64,000 bases of DNA from Tetradesmus obliquus (GCA_030272155.1 CP126198.1:2480001-2544000), one strand, 5' to 3'; positions 21,354 through 33,549 are shown, counted from the first letter of the stretch. Numbers and translations are program-made. Notes: generated from the sequence alone by a model not told the origin.

Positions 21354-24300
21354 TGCGTGATGGTTCTGCATCAGCAGCAAGTTCTTGCACGCAGTTGGGT
21401 GTACTAGCTGCTGCTGGTGCAGCAGCAGCTGCTTCAGAGACTGATGCTGAGGTTGAGGTAGCAAGCCGCTCCAGCAGCGTATGCGTCACACAGCGCATGA
21501 ACGTCGACTGCCGCTGCTCAGGGCCCAAGGGGGCCCTGCCTGCAGCAGTGCCCTCTGCTGCAGCTGCTGCAGCTGTTGCATCTAGGCCTGCAGCCGACGT
21601 CTGGTGAGCACTTGCTGCTGCTGCTGCTGCTGCTGCTGCAGGTGTGTTTGCGCCATTCTGCTTGCTGCTGCTGCCATCTGCAGCGGTCGAGCTGCCATCC
21701 AGCACGCGTTGGAACAGCGCGGCGGCATCAGCTGCGGTCACTTCGCTGTAGCGACAAAACAGCAGTATGGCATCAACATGCATGCATGCCATGAATGTAC
21801 GTAGCTGCGCTGCTACTTGCTGGACTGCTGCAGAACACAAGCACAGTCGCTCTCCATCTGTTATTGACAGCAAAACACTTGAGAGAGGTCACATCAGCAC
21901 CATGTGCTGCTGCAGCAGCGCACACTTGCCCCACCAGCGCACAAGCTGTCTGCGCCAGCACATGCCGGGCCTTTCATGCAGTCCGCACCCTTCCCTTCCG
22001 TCCGCAGGCTCACCTGTCACCGATGATGCGGCAGTCCCTCAGCAGCTGCAGGAAGCCCTCCCGGTGCAGCCCAAGGCAGGAGCTGCCAATCTTCATGCTG
22101 CTGTACACGCTGTACACACGCGCCACCGGGCCCTCCACCCTGCTGCTGCTCTTGGCACTGTCTTTGCTGCTGCTGTCTTTGCTGCTGCCGGCTGCTGCTG
22201 CAGATCCAGGCCCTGCTGCTGCTGCTGCTGCTGTGCCAGGGGATGCGCTAGAGCCGGCTGCTATGGCTTTCCAGGGGGTAAGCTGCGTGGCCCGCCACTT
22301 CTTGATTCGCTCGAGCACCACGTTGGCATGGTCCTGCGTAGCAAGTGCACAGCAAATCCAGGTCGTTTCTTTGCGCTGCCGCTGCACACGCGCTTGGTGA
22401 CGCAGCAGTGCAAGCCAGCTGATGACCCATTGCAGAAGCAGCGGCACGTTCTGCGCCCCTGAAGAACATACAGCTCAGCTCACTAAACTGAAACACGAGT
22501 TGATTTTGTACCCTGATGCAAGCCGCTCACCTGCGTCTCCTCATACATGGTCTGCTGCCGCAGCTGCTTCACCTCCGGCTCCAGCAGCGCAGTGCACAGC
22601 CTCATTAAGAGCAATGCACAAGTGTAAGTGAACCCAAAGCTGCTGCACCCAGCCACCGCACCTGCATCTCCTCATCAATAGCCAGAGGCCGCAGCCGTCT
22701 TCAACAGCACAGCGGCGCGTGCAGCCTATCGAAGCCTTTCCTTGCTGCCACAACAGCTGCTATTGACAACACACGCAGTGATGCCAACTGCAGACCCAGC
22801 TCAAAGGTAAGCCAAGCCAGACCTATTGATGCAGGCTGCAAACAACAACAACTGCAAGCACCGCACCTGCATCTCCTCGTCCATGGTCAGCTGCCGCAGC
22901 TGCTTCACCTCCGGCTCCAGCAGCGCAGTCGCCCGCGCTGCCATCATGCACAGCAGCACCTCCACAAACTGCGGATAACTGATCCCGTGGCTCAACAAGT
23001 CCACAGGCACACCGGCCCTGCAGCGGCCCCCAGGGCCCGCACTGCCGCCAGCTGCTGCACCAAACCCTGCTGCAGCTGTGTTGCTCTGCTGGTGTTGCCC
23101 CATGTGGAGAGATGCCGCAGAGAGCTTGGCGGTGGCGGCGGCTGCGGTGCTGTTTGTGATGCAGCTGCTGGGCTCGTCGCTGCTGCTGTACACGTAGCCA
23201 TTGCTCCAGCTGCAAAATAGACTGCTGCCGCTGCTGCTGCTGACGTTAGCAGGAGAGGCATCGCCAGATGCTGGTTGAGCCTCAGCTGCACCAGCACCCA
23301 AGCACACATCAGCACTGCTGCTGCTGCTGCTGCTGTTGCCTGGCAGCTGCACCAGGTTACACCAGCCGGGTGTCACCAGGTGGCTGCCTAGCAACTCCAC
23401 CAGCACAAACACAGTCCACGTGTCCTGCAGAGAGATAGGCAGGTGCATGTAAATTGCAAAAAAAAGGACACTGCCGCAGGCCATGACACACAGATGCGCG
23501 TGCTTTGGCGTACACGCCCTGGTACGACAACAGCAGAGTTTGCGCTTGCAACCAAAATGGCAGATCGCAGATGCCGGCAGTGCCCTGCGCAGTCCGCTGC
23601 CATGGCCTGCGCATATCACAATCAGGATTCATTGCAGCTGCCACCACACGCCTCTGGCCTGGCCACTCACCTGCATCACCAGGTCCATCTGCTCAGCCAT
23701 GCGCGCATCTGCCTCGGCAGCCTGCTGCTGCGCCTTGAGCAGCTCCTGCTGCTGCTGGTACGTCACCTGCAGGCAGCACACAGGCACAGACACAAGATTG
23801 TGGACCTCAGCTGTGCCGCAAAGTGCAACGGGGTGCTGCAGTTTTTGCTAGCGCAGCTATGTGGATGCCATGCACGACCTCACAGCCGTGCGGCAGCCAC
23901 AGAAACATCCCTATGCTGCTGCGGCCCGCCAGCAGCACTCATATGGACAACAGCATCTCCAGTGCCACAGCGTGTTGCAGCAAGCGAGTATTTAGCTTGA
24001 TTGTCAGCAGGTCCCGGTGAATGCGCATCTTCACCAGTGGCTCAGTGCTTGCTCACCTTCCCGCCTTGCTGCTTCCCTGGTTGTTGCTGCTGCTGCCGCT
24101 GGCTCTTCAGCAGCTCCTGCCACGCACCATCCCCATGCTGATGCGCAGCAGCAGCAGCATTGCCGCTGCCACCAGCTGCCCCTGCCTTACCCACGATATG
24201 TGTGTGCGGCGAGGGCAGCTGCAGTGCCAGCTTAGTTGTGCCTGCACCCCTGTAGTGCTTGGCTGCTGTGTTTGCCAGTTCGTGCGTGTCGCTGTCGATG

Positions 24301-26333
24301 ACAATGCTGGGTGCTTTTGCACGCACTGGCACGAGCTCTGCGGCATCCAGCACAGCAGCATCGATCAGGCCGCCCTCAGCCCTGCAGCAGTGACAAGTGC
24401 ACACACACATAGCAGCGTCAGTAAGCACTACATGACGAACGACAGGTAAGAAGTAGAAAAATGGATGAGGTCAGGATGCAGCAGCAGCAGCAGTGAAAGC
24501 TTGCGCACGCAGCACCACAGCAGCAGCACTGCTCAGCAGGTCCCAGCACTAATCCATCCAGCTGCTGCTTGCACAACAGCCATGACAAATATCACAGTCA
24601 ATAGTCATGCTCCTCAAGCTCATCAGCACCACTCACATGACTACCTCTGCGCCTGGCGCCCTGCCAGCCAGCGCACTGCTGCCGCTGCCAGCACCCCCAC
24701 CGACTGTCATCTGGCTGCTGCTGCGTGACAGAGCCCGCTGAAAATTCACTGCCTTGGCAGCACCCTGTGGCCTAGCTGAAGCTGTTTCGCTGGAGGTTGG
24801 TGTTGCAACATGCTCCCCTGAGACCCGCCTGCTCTGGGCACCCAACAGAGGGGCACTGCGGTGTCGCATGCTGCTTATGCTGGGAGTCCAGCCGCCAGAT
24901 GCTACTGCTGATGCTGACTGTATAGCAGTACTGGTGGTGTTTGCAGCTGCAGACTCCCCTTGCCACAAGCTGCGCATGCTTCTTGCCTCACTTATGCCAC
25001 CAGCTATATCAGCAGCGGTGTCCAAGCTGGCTTGCTGTGGCAGCTGCGGCAGGCTCCTGGCTAATGGGCTTCCTAGCCTGCCGCTTGCAGGCCTTGCAAA
25101 CACCCTGTCATACCCTGATCCTGCTGCTGCTGCTGCTGCTGCTGTGCAGCTCTGCTGGTCATCTGAGCAGCCATCCAGCGACACCTCACGCAGCTGCTGC
25201 TGCTGCTGCTGCTGTGGCAGCTGCGGCAGTGTGCAGCCGTCCAGGGAGGAGGAGGTGCTGCTGCTTTCCTGCAAGGTGGCCAGCCTGCTGACGTGGCCAG
25301 GCATGCTGCCCCTCAAGGCTGACCTGGCCAGACGCAACAGCGGAACAACAGCACATTCGAAAGATGGCAGTAAGTACAACTACACCAGTAGCAATACAGC
25401 ATGCCAGCTGCAGTGCAAGCAGCACGAGAGATAGTGGAAATGCTGACCAGCACAGGCAAGCTCGTCACTGCAGTGCCAGCTGCAGCAAGCAAGGCACATC
25501 TACACCTAATCCCTATGATTCGTGGACTGCAACATAGATCATCACAGCAGGCCAATGGACACGTATGCACACAGCACACATCCCGCTTTCAACACTGCTG
25601 TGCCCAACTACTGCCCTAAGCACAGCAAAACCCATCCCCTACCTGTGCCTCAACCCGCCAGCACCAGGCATCCTGCCAGTGGCGTAATCCCTGCCATGAC
25701 CCGAAGCCAGCTTAGCGCGCAGGCTGGGCATCACAGGCAGGCCCCTGCTGCTCAGCTTCACGCGCTGCTCCTCCCCAAGCCGCCGCTGCTGCGTGATGTA
25801 CTTGTCAAACAGCCGCGGCAGCAGCTTTGCTGCCCGCAGGAACGCCGCCACCTTGTACAGCGGCAGATGGAACGTCCGGCTGCTGCAGCTGCTGGCGTTA
25901 TTGCTGCTGCTGCTGTTGGGGATGCCGCTGCTGCTGTTGCCGGGTATCTGCAGTGGGGCTAGCCCTGTGCTGTGTGACACCTGCCCACTGCCCTTCACCC
26001 TGCTGCTCTGTGTGCTTGCTTGATACCCATGGCTGCCTGTACAAGGACTTCCAAGCCCCTGCTGCTGCCCAGGCCGGCTATTTTGACCAAGCTGCTGCTG
26101 ATGCTGCTTGACATCTTGCTGAGACCTGAACCCTGCAGCGTGTTTCAGCCCCAGCCGGATGTCTCCATGGTTCATGCTCAGGTCTTGCGGGTTGCCGCTG
26201 CTGCCAGCTAGGTGCACATAGATGCCATGCAGCATCTGTGAGGTGGCTGGGCACTCAAGTGCTTGCAGGAGCTCTGGCTGCAGCACTTGCCGCAGCAACC
26301 AGGGCGGCCCTTTGTCTGACTTGCGGAACTGCA

Positions 26334-26367
<34 letters not shown>

Positions 26368-29300
26368 CAACATCAATGCCATGTTTCAGAGCAATTCAAT
26401 TCACTGACAGAGCATCACCACAGCAAGTGCATGTGCAGAGCATCACGGCATCAAGTACATCAGCATCTTTGGGCTGCAATACAACCTGCAGGTTTGCATT
26501 CTGCAGCTGTGCAAATGCGCTACTGCTGCATACCTGCAGCACTGCGATGTGCCAGCCAGCCAGGAAGCGCAGCAGCAGCTCTGGCTGGCTGCGGTAGCAG
26601 GGGTGCCGCTCCTTCATGATCTGTTGCAGCAGACAGCAGCACACAATACACAGGCAGCAATGTCCGTCCTACAGGTGGAGCAGTTGCTGTCCGTATGCAT
26701 GAGAACCTGCAGCAGAACCCTGGTTAACCTGCATGACACACAAGCAGCAGCAGGTTGCAGCCACTCCATCAAACGAAAGCCTGCACAACCAATCCATTGG
26801 AACACCAACGCTGCTTGTGACTTGCTTCAAAACCTCCAACCGCCACAGTCACTCGACCAGCAGCAACTTGCTGCAGCAAACAGCTGCAGCAACTTGCGAG
26901 GTGTGACACCTCGCTGAGGCAATGTCTCCCATCAATGCGGCACAGACACTTACCAGCAACAGCAGCTCCAGCACTTCTGCAGCCTCCAGCGAGTCAACAT
27001 TCAGCACCCTGCTAGCTGCACTGCCTGGAGGCACCCCTGCTGCAAACCTGCCGCTGCCTGGCCTGCTGCAGCTGCCTGCCTGACTGGCTGCAGCAGCCGC
27101 AGTAGCAGCTGCAGCAGCCACCGGCACGCCTGGCCTGACGACATGCACCACCCGGATCGTGTCGCTGCTGCTACTGATGCCAGCATGTGCAGCTGCAGTG
27201 CCGCCATCCGCATCTGCAGCAGTACTGCTCACTATTCCTGCCTGCTGCTGCTGGTGCTCAGCAGAGGTGGCTGCTTCTCCTTTGCTGCACCCACCACCAG
27301 CAGCATCGCCGCTAGCCGCAATTGCTGCTGCACTATCGGCAGCAGCCCCAGCCTTGCCTGCCGGCCCCAGCCTGCCCCGCTTGCGATGCAGCATCAGCTC
27401 GAAGCAGCGCACCACATCCAAGTGCTCTGTGATGTTGTCAACCAGCCCAACCTCACGGCACAGCAGCAGCACACCATGCAGCCCAAGCTCATCGGGGCCT
27501 GCAGGGCCACCTGCAGAGCCATCTGCTGCTGCTGCTCCCCACCACGCCGAGCTAGCACCTCCCCACACTGACGCTGCATAGCCGCCATTTGCAACAGATC
27601 GGGCGTAGCCGCCTCCAGCAACAGATGCTGCATAGCCGGCGGCTTTTGCTGCTCCGCGGGCTGACGCGCCGCTGCTGCTGTTGCTGGGCTTGGTGTTTGG
27701 CGCATCGCCCCCGGCAGCATCCACTGCAGCAGCTGCGCCTGCATCAGCTTGCAGGAATGACACGCCAGCTGCAGGGTTGTGCTTCAGTGCTGCTGCTGTG
27801 TCGAGCTCTGTTGGCTCCTTTTGTACCCCTGCTGCTGCTGCACCTGCGCCTGCAGAGGCTGCTCTAGCTGCTAGAGCAGCTTTGATAGTGTTGCTGGTGC
27901 TGCTCATGGCATATGACACAGGGCTGGTGCCAACCGCCACGCCAACAATGGACTTGGGTGCCCTGAAACGACTCTTCTTGGTAACACCGCTTGGTGCTAT
28001 GCTGCCTTCAAGCTCTGCGACATCTGCTGCGCCACCGACAACGGACTGACACTGAGCTGCTTGCTGCTGCTGCTGCTGCTGCTGCTGTTGCAGGAAGGCC
28101 TGCAAGCTGAAGCGCGAGAGGTATGTGTGGATGTATGCTTGCAGGACTGCCAGCACTGCATCCCTCACCTCAGCTGCAACACAAAGCAGCAATGACACAA
28201 GCAACGGCTGTCAAGTATAAGAACAGGCCAAGGGACGGGTAACCTAGGGGCCAAGCATCCAGTTGCAGGCAGGTGGCCCCAGCATCAGACAGTAGATGCC
28301 ATCTGCTGGTGTGCACAGCTGTGAGGTGCGGGAAGCTGCTGTGCTACTGCACCCTCTGCTGCTGCTTGCATTGCTGCTGTGCGATACTGCATGTGCTGCC
28401 GCAATGCCTGCTGTTTTCCACTGCCATCTATATCCACCACTCACCAACTGTTGGTGTGTAATGTGTGGGCTGGGCTGCTGCAGCCTGCTGGTACTCGTGA
28501 GCAGTGTGAGTTGTATCTGGCACAACGTCGATGCTCAAGTTGTGCCGTCCCGCTGCATCTATGTTGCTTTGCTGCGTTAGCGCTGCCGCTGTCTTGCTTG
28601 TGGCTGTACAGGGTAGAACCAGCAGCAATTGGACATGGCTGTCTTGAATCACACGCAACTGCACTGACACAGCATTACTGCTGCTGCTGCTGCTGCTGCA
28701 AGTGCTGACACACGCCGCTGATGTAGCAGAACATGACACACAGTTGGTAGCAGCTGCAGCAGCACCAGCTGCGTCATTTGTCTCAGCAACCTCAGCTGCT
28801 TCGCACAGTAGCAGTGCGGCGGCCCTTGCTGTTGACTCTGATGCTGATGCAGCAGCAGTGGCAGTTTGCAAGGTTGCTGCAGCTGTCCCTGCTCCTACTG
28901 CTGCTGCTGCTCCTTGCTTCGTTGTACCAACGTAGGAAGGCAAAGCATCCTTGTTGCTCAATTGCCCAGGTGGTGTTACTGCTTGTGGTGAGCACAGCCT
29001 TGCACCAGCGGAGCTCTGCTGCAGCTGCAGTGCTGCTGGTGCCTTTCCTGCAGCTGGCTGCTGCAGGAGTTCCTGCTGCTGGTTCTGCTGCAGCTGTTTC
29101 GGTGGCGCGCTGCCTTTTGGCAGCTGCACCTTGCCTTGCAGCACCTGCCAGATGTTCATGCCATTCAGCTCCAGAGGCAGGTGAAGAGACGGGCCTGGCA
29201 GCAGCAACACAGAACGAGCAGCAAACTTGACTTATGACTACTACTTGCTCGCACCACCTCCTGCAGCTTCTGCGAGCACATGCTCAGTCACGCACCTGGC

Positions 29301-29530
29301 TTCATATGGCGCATGCGGTCCATGATTGCTTTTGCATCATGTATGGCCACCATGTAAGCCAGCATCTGGCTGCCATACATCTTGCCAAGCAAGCTCCATG
29401 CTCCTGCAGCTTGACCTGCTGGCTGGCCGCTGCTGCTGCCTGGTGCAGGCTGCTGATGCCCGCCAGACATGGAGCCTCGCTGCGAGCCTGCTGCAGCAGA
29501 CATCGCCAGCCCTGCCACAGTTGCTGGCAT
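14076..29530 (-). CDS. giant multi-exon protein with EF-hand/p25-alpha-like helical modules and TPR-like C-terminus
   Basis: Sixteen exons chain with matching phase: 29530-29296, 29194-28445, 28173-26954, 26620-26534, 26328-25643, 25323-24637, 24381-24057, 23766-23671, 23424-22867, 22333-22014, 21745-20609, 20397-20091, 19741-19480, 19195-19068, 18786-18600 and 18562-18416. The 180-bp unit array follows, then a TPR exon at about 16813-16612, then 15818-15654 and 15266-14076. Product is roughly 2,900-3,100 residues. Recurring helical modules include GVLLLCREVGLVDNITEHLD, EGFLQLLRDCRIIGDR joined to SEVTAADAAALFQRVL, and ISYPQFVEVLLCMM, which resemble degenerate EF-hand or p25-alpha units. The C-terminus is kinesin-light-chain-like TPR (GPGHPDTAAAGHNLGVVLDC, LGPSHPRTLVAARN). 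Long Ser/Ala/Gln linkers include a 19-Gln tract. Role unknown; a scaffold or microtubule/cilia-related protein is only a guess. The start ATG and the splicing of the array are uncertain. Confidence 0.65.
16106..16545 (-). repeat. ladder of duplicated exon 3' ends plus donor (TPR gene)
   Basis: The end of the TPR exon (GADVALWHAAAGVALYHCDD, then CTGCAG and a GT donor; genuine copy ending near 16612) recurs at about 16481-16540, 16260-16320 and 16110-16170. A more diverged partial copy lies at about 16372-16412. Each copy keeps a GTGA-type donor. They lie within what must be an intron before exon 15818-15654. Confidence 0.7.
16880..16950 (-). repeat. duplicated exon 5' end (TPR gene)
   Basis: A copy of the start of the TPR exon (LLPPAAVLYLSAA) occurs just upstream of the genuine exon start near 16813 and diverges after the first 15 or so codons. 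Confidence 0.55.
17100..18790 (-). repeat. tandem array of about 180-bp exon-intron units
   Basis: About nine units, marked by AACTCACCA (donor on the minus strand) at about 17305, 17486, 17682, 17862, 18042, 18228, 18409 and 18593. Each encodes a variant of VDDAVALYGLAEEAW followed by HLAAQQQQESLEDAEDTG, an amphipathic TPR-like helix pair. Where phase is kept, introns are only 37-42 nt. The units at 18600-18786 and 18416-18562, and those around 17871-18010 and 17691-17830, keep frame. The one near 18351 changes frame. Those near 18170 and 17640 carry TGA or TAG in the expected frame. Some units are therefore probably skipped or dead. Confidence 0.75.
19800..19865 (-). repeat. duplicated exon 5' end of exon 19741-19480
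   Basis: VFSGLDSQNFTQALAMCGLA after an acceptor CTGCAG repeats the genuine exon start VFSGLDSPGFTQALAMCGLA, 122 bp upstream. It has no donor of its own. Confidence 0.65.
19974..20043 (-). repeat. duplicated exon 3' end with in-frame stop (exon 20397-20091)
   Basis: Copies LLEPADVQEVLRRLI and the following donor GTGCGC, but has TAG in the reading frame where the genuine exon has Gln. This makes it a dead exon copy. Confidence 0.65.
20208..20261 (-). repeat. (CAG)18 coding tract, poly-Gln
   Basis: An uninterrupted CTG run on the plus strand encodes most of a 19-Gln tract inside exon 20397-20091 of the large gene. Confidence 0.9.
22540..22700 (-). repeat. two extra copies of the 3' end of exon 23424-22867
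   Basis: The genuine end reads LLEPEVKQLRQLTMDEEMQ followed by GTGCGG. Diverged copies with their own donors (GTGAGC and GTGCGG) lie at about 22541-22600 and 22662-22700, both inside the downstream intron. Confidence 0.65.
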
Positions 29531-30320
29531 GCTGCGTTGCTGTGGGCTATCGACGCATGCTGAGGAAATCGCAGCTGTTGTGCCACAGTACAGAACAACA
29601 GTAAGCCATGCTCAACACACAGATGGCTGCACGAGCGTCACGCTCTGTGCAAATAGAGTAACTTCATAAAATTGGTATAGTAATAGCAAATCACATCCCT
29701 CTTGTTTGCATAATTTATGTTTGGTCTCGCTGTGTATCGGTCTAGCAGACCCATCGAACTCAAACCCGCGGCTGCGGCATGACTCAAAGTTTTGAAATGC
29801 TACATAAACTTATGCAAGCACCTCGTCGCATGGGCATCCCCGCACAATGCTGCTGCGCTGGTCAAACCCTAGTTGATACTATAGGAGATGGGTAGGTGGC
29901 TTGCAGTGTAATGCACTGCACTGCAGGGCACACAACGGGGGCTGATGCAAGGCACGAGCTTCGTTCACGGAAGTGCAGTGACAGCAAAGCAACAGCTAAA
30001 TCAGGTGCTTGTGCAGCAGGTTGCAACTTTGTCCTTCAAAGAATTCTGGTGGCATGTCACCGTCATGCTGTGCGCTCTTTGAGATAGATCTTATGTTGTG
30101 TTGTGTGGCCATAATGGCATGCGCTCTTTGAGTCGCATGTATTGTCTTCAACGCATCCCCCACATGATGCATTGCAAGGAGCGTTCTTGAGCAGAGAATG
30201 CCTGGCTGGCAGCGTAAATGTGTCACTGAGCTGCTGGCCCAGGCCTGTACAACACAGATCTGCTCTGGTATACTATATCGCTGAGCGGCAGCCGCTGCCG
30301 CAGGCAGCTGGTTGCGCCAT
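29531..30320. other. intergenic region 5' of the large gene
   Basis: Probable promoter/5' UTR of the minus-strand gene. The stretch 29640-29900 is less CTG-rich than its surroundings. No gene or RNA recognised. Confidence 0.35.
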
Positions 30321-30323
30321 ACG

Positions 30324-30325
<2 letters not shown>

Positions 30326-30415
<90 letters not shown>
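30326..30415 (+). repeat. uninterrupted (CTG)30 array
   Basis: Thirty perfect CTG units between annotated genes; the longest pure triplet run in the window. Frames through it are poly-Ala, poly-Cys or poly-Leu (plus strand) and poly-Gln (minus strand) without a supporting gene. Confidence 0.95.
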
Positions 30416-30418
<3 letters not shown>

Positions 30419-30873
30419 GTGCAGTGAAGAGATTCCACAGTACTGCAGGACCTGCATACTCTGAGGTGATGTTGATGATGCAGCTGCAGCAGGACTGCCG
30501 CAGTTTGTAGCGCTGTCTGCTCTGCTGCCGCTGCAATGGTGATGTTCAATACATTGAGTGTTGCCTTTGAAACGCTTTTCAATGTTGAAAAATACGAATC
30601 TTATAGTTGGCAGCTGCAGCAGGTCTGTTTTCACAGAAGAATGTGCACAGGTAAGGGTGTAAGGGTAACGGTGTAAGCACATTTCACAATTCACATATTT
30701 GTTTCACTTTTTAGCACAGGTGCGGTCACAGTTGAGGCTGGCACAGTTGAGCGTCCGCGTGGCGCTTCAAGGGGATTGCAGAGCTCGGGGGGCGTACAAA
30801 GTATGTAACTTAGAACACTTGACTTGCTTGCAAAAGAATTTGGGCCGGCCGGGTGGTGGGCGGTCCCCTTCAA

Positions 30874-30953
30874 GGGGGCGTAACCGTTGAAAGGTTGGGC
30901 AGCGGGTCGGGAGGGTTACGCCCCCCTAGGGTTACGCCCCCCCCCCCCCCCCC
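30874..30953. repeat. GC-rich inverted repeat with C17 homopolymer
   Basis: GGGGGCGTAACC at 30874-30885 is the inverse of GGTTACGCCCCC at 30914-30925, which is repeated directly at 30930-30941 and runs into 17 consecutive C (30937-30953). This could form alternative hairpins or a G-quadruplex on the opposite strand. Confidence 0.7.
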
Positions 30954-31679
30954 TTAAGGCCGTAGAGCCATCGTGCCCTGTAAATGCCGTTTGATGCGAT
31001 AGTCTGGTGAAGTCAAACTAATGAGCATATATGTATGCTTTTGCTCAGACCTACTTTGTCGCACTGTGCTGACCTTGCAATTCTGCCAGGCCCGCGAACG
31101 CAAGGATACCACGGTGCGTTGCCTGGTCCGTGCAGCACGTGAGATACTAGCTCAGTTCAGGCTCGTTGAAGCAATTATAACTGCCTTTCGTGTCATCATC
31201 GCAGCACTGTCCGGCCTGATCAAAGAACATAGTGCGCTGGATATTCCAGGCAGGAACTGCACTCTGCTCGCATATGTGCAATTCAGTCGAGGGCTCAGTA
31301 CAGCATCACATGATGTCAGCGCATGGATCAATGCATGCCAGCATGTGGCCACCAGCACGAGTGGTGCTGACTCAGCAGCTGACACAGCCCCTAAGAGCAG
31401 CACCAGCAGTCACATGTCACACACACGCAATCGCAATGCAGCAGCACAGTGCCCATCTGTGCAAGCACGCCCATATGGATGCATCACTTCCAAACAATGC
31501 TGCTAAAACCATCCACGGTGGCAGTACTACAGAGAGTCTTTACTTGACAATACTGTACTCCTGCGCTGCTGCGCCTGTCAACGGGGTCTTCACTACACTT
31601 TGCCTGCCCTTGCTGTTCTGCACTTCCAGCCTGCACCGCCCAGCAAAGTGCCCTCACCGCTCCAGCTTCATCAGCCTCA
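30954..31679. other. region upstream of the tandem-repeat secreted protein gene
   Basis: A plus-strand ORF at 31021-31506 (161 codons, first half with a helical look, FRLVEAIITAFRVIIAALSG) has no recognised family and no clear promoter. It is not called as a gene. The region probably includes the promoter and 5' UTR of the gene at 31680. Confidence 0.35.
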
Positions 31680-33549
31680 ATGGCACGAGCCATTGTGCTG
31701 GTGACGGTGCTGCTGGCCTGGCTGCTCGCATGCTGCAACTGTCCAGGTGAGGAGGACCATGCGGCAGCAGTGTCATACACACGGCTAGATAGCGCTGTGA
31801 GGTTTGCAGCATCAACCTGTACTCTAGCACCAGGCTGGCGTATGTCCAAGTATACCGCCAGCAGTATCCGCCCTAAGCAGTGCTCAACAGCATCTCAGAT
31901 GATTGTAGTGCAATCATGTGCTGCTGCAGTTGTACTACTCCACCCTGACGTTGTGCGCTGCCCCTTCCCCTGCCCCACTGCTGCCTGCAGCTGCTGCCAC
32001 CCGCACGCCAGGCACCATCCATGCCCGTGATGGCCCTGCTGCTGCTGTGCAGCTGGCTGCCGGCAGGGCCCTGCAGGGCGACGCACCCGACCCCCGGCGC
32101 AGCGGCAGCATCAGCACGTCATGTCAGTTCAAGACGGACAACTGGCGCATTCACCTGCATGATCCGAGCGCCAGCACCGACCTGAGTGACCCGGTTGATG
32201 GCTGGCTGGAAAGCCATTCTTCAAGCACATCAGGCCCTGGCGGGTATTGCTCGACTATCATCGACTCCAACAATGGACTCCTCGGTGATCGGCAGTGGAC
32301 GTTTGCGGCTGTACGGGGCCCCTACTTAAACAGCACTGGCCAGGCCATCGGAAGATGGTACTGTAATTACGTTGGCGGCAATCCCCTATGGCAGCAGCCA
32401 GGAGACGCGACTGCGCCCAACATTGGTGTGAAAATGACGGGCAACGCGATCGCCCTGTCAGAGCCCATCACCCTGACCTGCATCGCCTGGGCCGGGTACG
32501 ACCCCGACGATCCCACACAGCGCTTGCCGTGCGGCCCTGGGCGGCTGGTGCCTGGCGGGAAGGTGCAGTGCGCTGCAAAAAACTCGCCAGGTCCTCCCTC
32601 TGACAACTGGAGCAAGTGCCAGCTCACTAACAGCACCAGCAGAACCAGTACTGACACAAAAGGTGGTGCGTGCCTTGCAGACGAGGCGGCCAGCACAACC
32701 ATGATGGTGGTGAACTGCGGCCAGCGTTATGAACTAATTGCCACCGATCTGCTCAAGTATTCTACGACGATTGCATATAAAAAAAAGCCTGGCACTGCTG
32801 CTGCTGTGCGGCTGGCTGCCGGCAGGGCTGCGCAGCGCGACATGCCTCCCCACCCGCGCAGCGCCAGCAGCAGCACTCCATGCCAGCTCAAATACGACCA
32901 ATGGACAGTCAACCTGTACAACCCCGGCGCCAGCTCCGACTCAACCGACCCAAGCTCTGTGCTGTCGGTTCTTGGCAACATGCTCGGCGGCTCTACCAGT
33001 GCTTCAGGGCCTGGGGGATCTTGCATAGTCGACAATGTCAGGCATCGCGAGTGGAGTCAGGCGGGTGTGTCAGGCACCTACCTAAACAGCTCAGGCCAGG
33101 CCATTGGAACCTGGGAGTGCAGTTACACCGGGGGCATTGCCCTGTGGGATCCGCCAGCTACCGCGCCCGCGCCTACCATTGATGTGAAGATCACTGCGAA
33201 TGCGATCACCCTGGCAAGCTCCATCACATTCAGCTGCACCGTCTCGGCCTCGTCGCCTGATAACACAGAGCCCCTGCCATGTACTGCGCAACTGGTGCCT
33301 GGCGGCAGAATGCAGTGCGCTGCCTCGCCTGGGCCTGCCACTAACTACTGGCAAAAGTGCCATATTTATGACAGCACCAATTGTCCGGTCACCTGCAAGA
33401 ACACCTTTGACGTAAAAATGGGTGGGTGCCTTGCAGACGAGGCGGCCAGCACGGCCATGATGGTGGTGCAGTGTGGCCAGCGTTATGAGCTGGCCGCGAC
33501 ATATTTCAGCACGAACACAGCAACGTATGGGTACAAGAAAGGCCCTTAG
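31680..33549 (+). CDS. secreted protein of two tandem ~250-residue Cys-rich repeats (2 exons)
   Basis: Exon 31680-31746 encodes a signal peptide (MARAIVLVTVLLAWLLACC). It joins in phase 1 (donor GTGAGG, acceptor CTGCAG) to exon 31991-33549, giving 541 residues. The mature part is two homologous units, about residues 38-287 and 288-541. Both units carry AAAV(Q/R)LAAGRA, a Gly-Pro-Gly-Gly-x-Cys segment, PYLNS(T/S)GQAIG or TYLNSSGQAIG, L(V)PGGxxQCAA, and the closing GACLADEAAST or GGCLADEAAST with MMVV(N/Q)CGQRYEL. Cysteine spacing is conserved between units, suggesting disulfide-bonded extracellular domains. There are several N-x-S/T sites. The family is not recognised. It is likely extracellular or wall-associated. 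The phase-compatible acceptor at 31991 was chosen over CAG at 31929, which would break the frame. Confidence 0.7.

Noticed and set aside
29700-29800. Possible tRNA (minus-strand B-box-like GAGTTCGATGG)
   Set aside because: No acceptor stem or D-arm could be built around it.
31021-31506. 161-codon ORF before the secreted-repeat gene
   Set aside because: No family, no splice support, and the second half has random-looking composition; probably upstream region.
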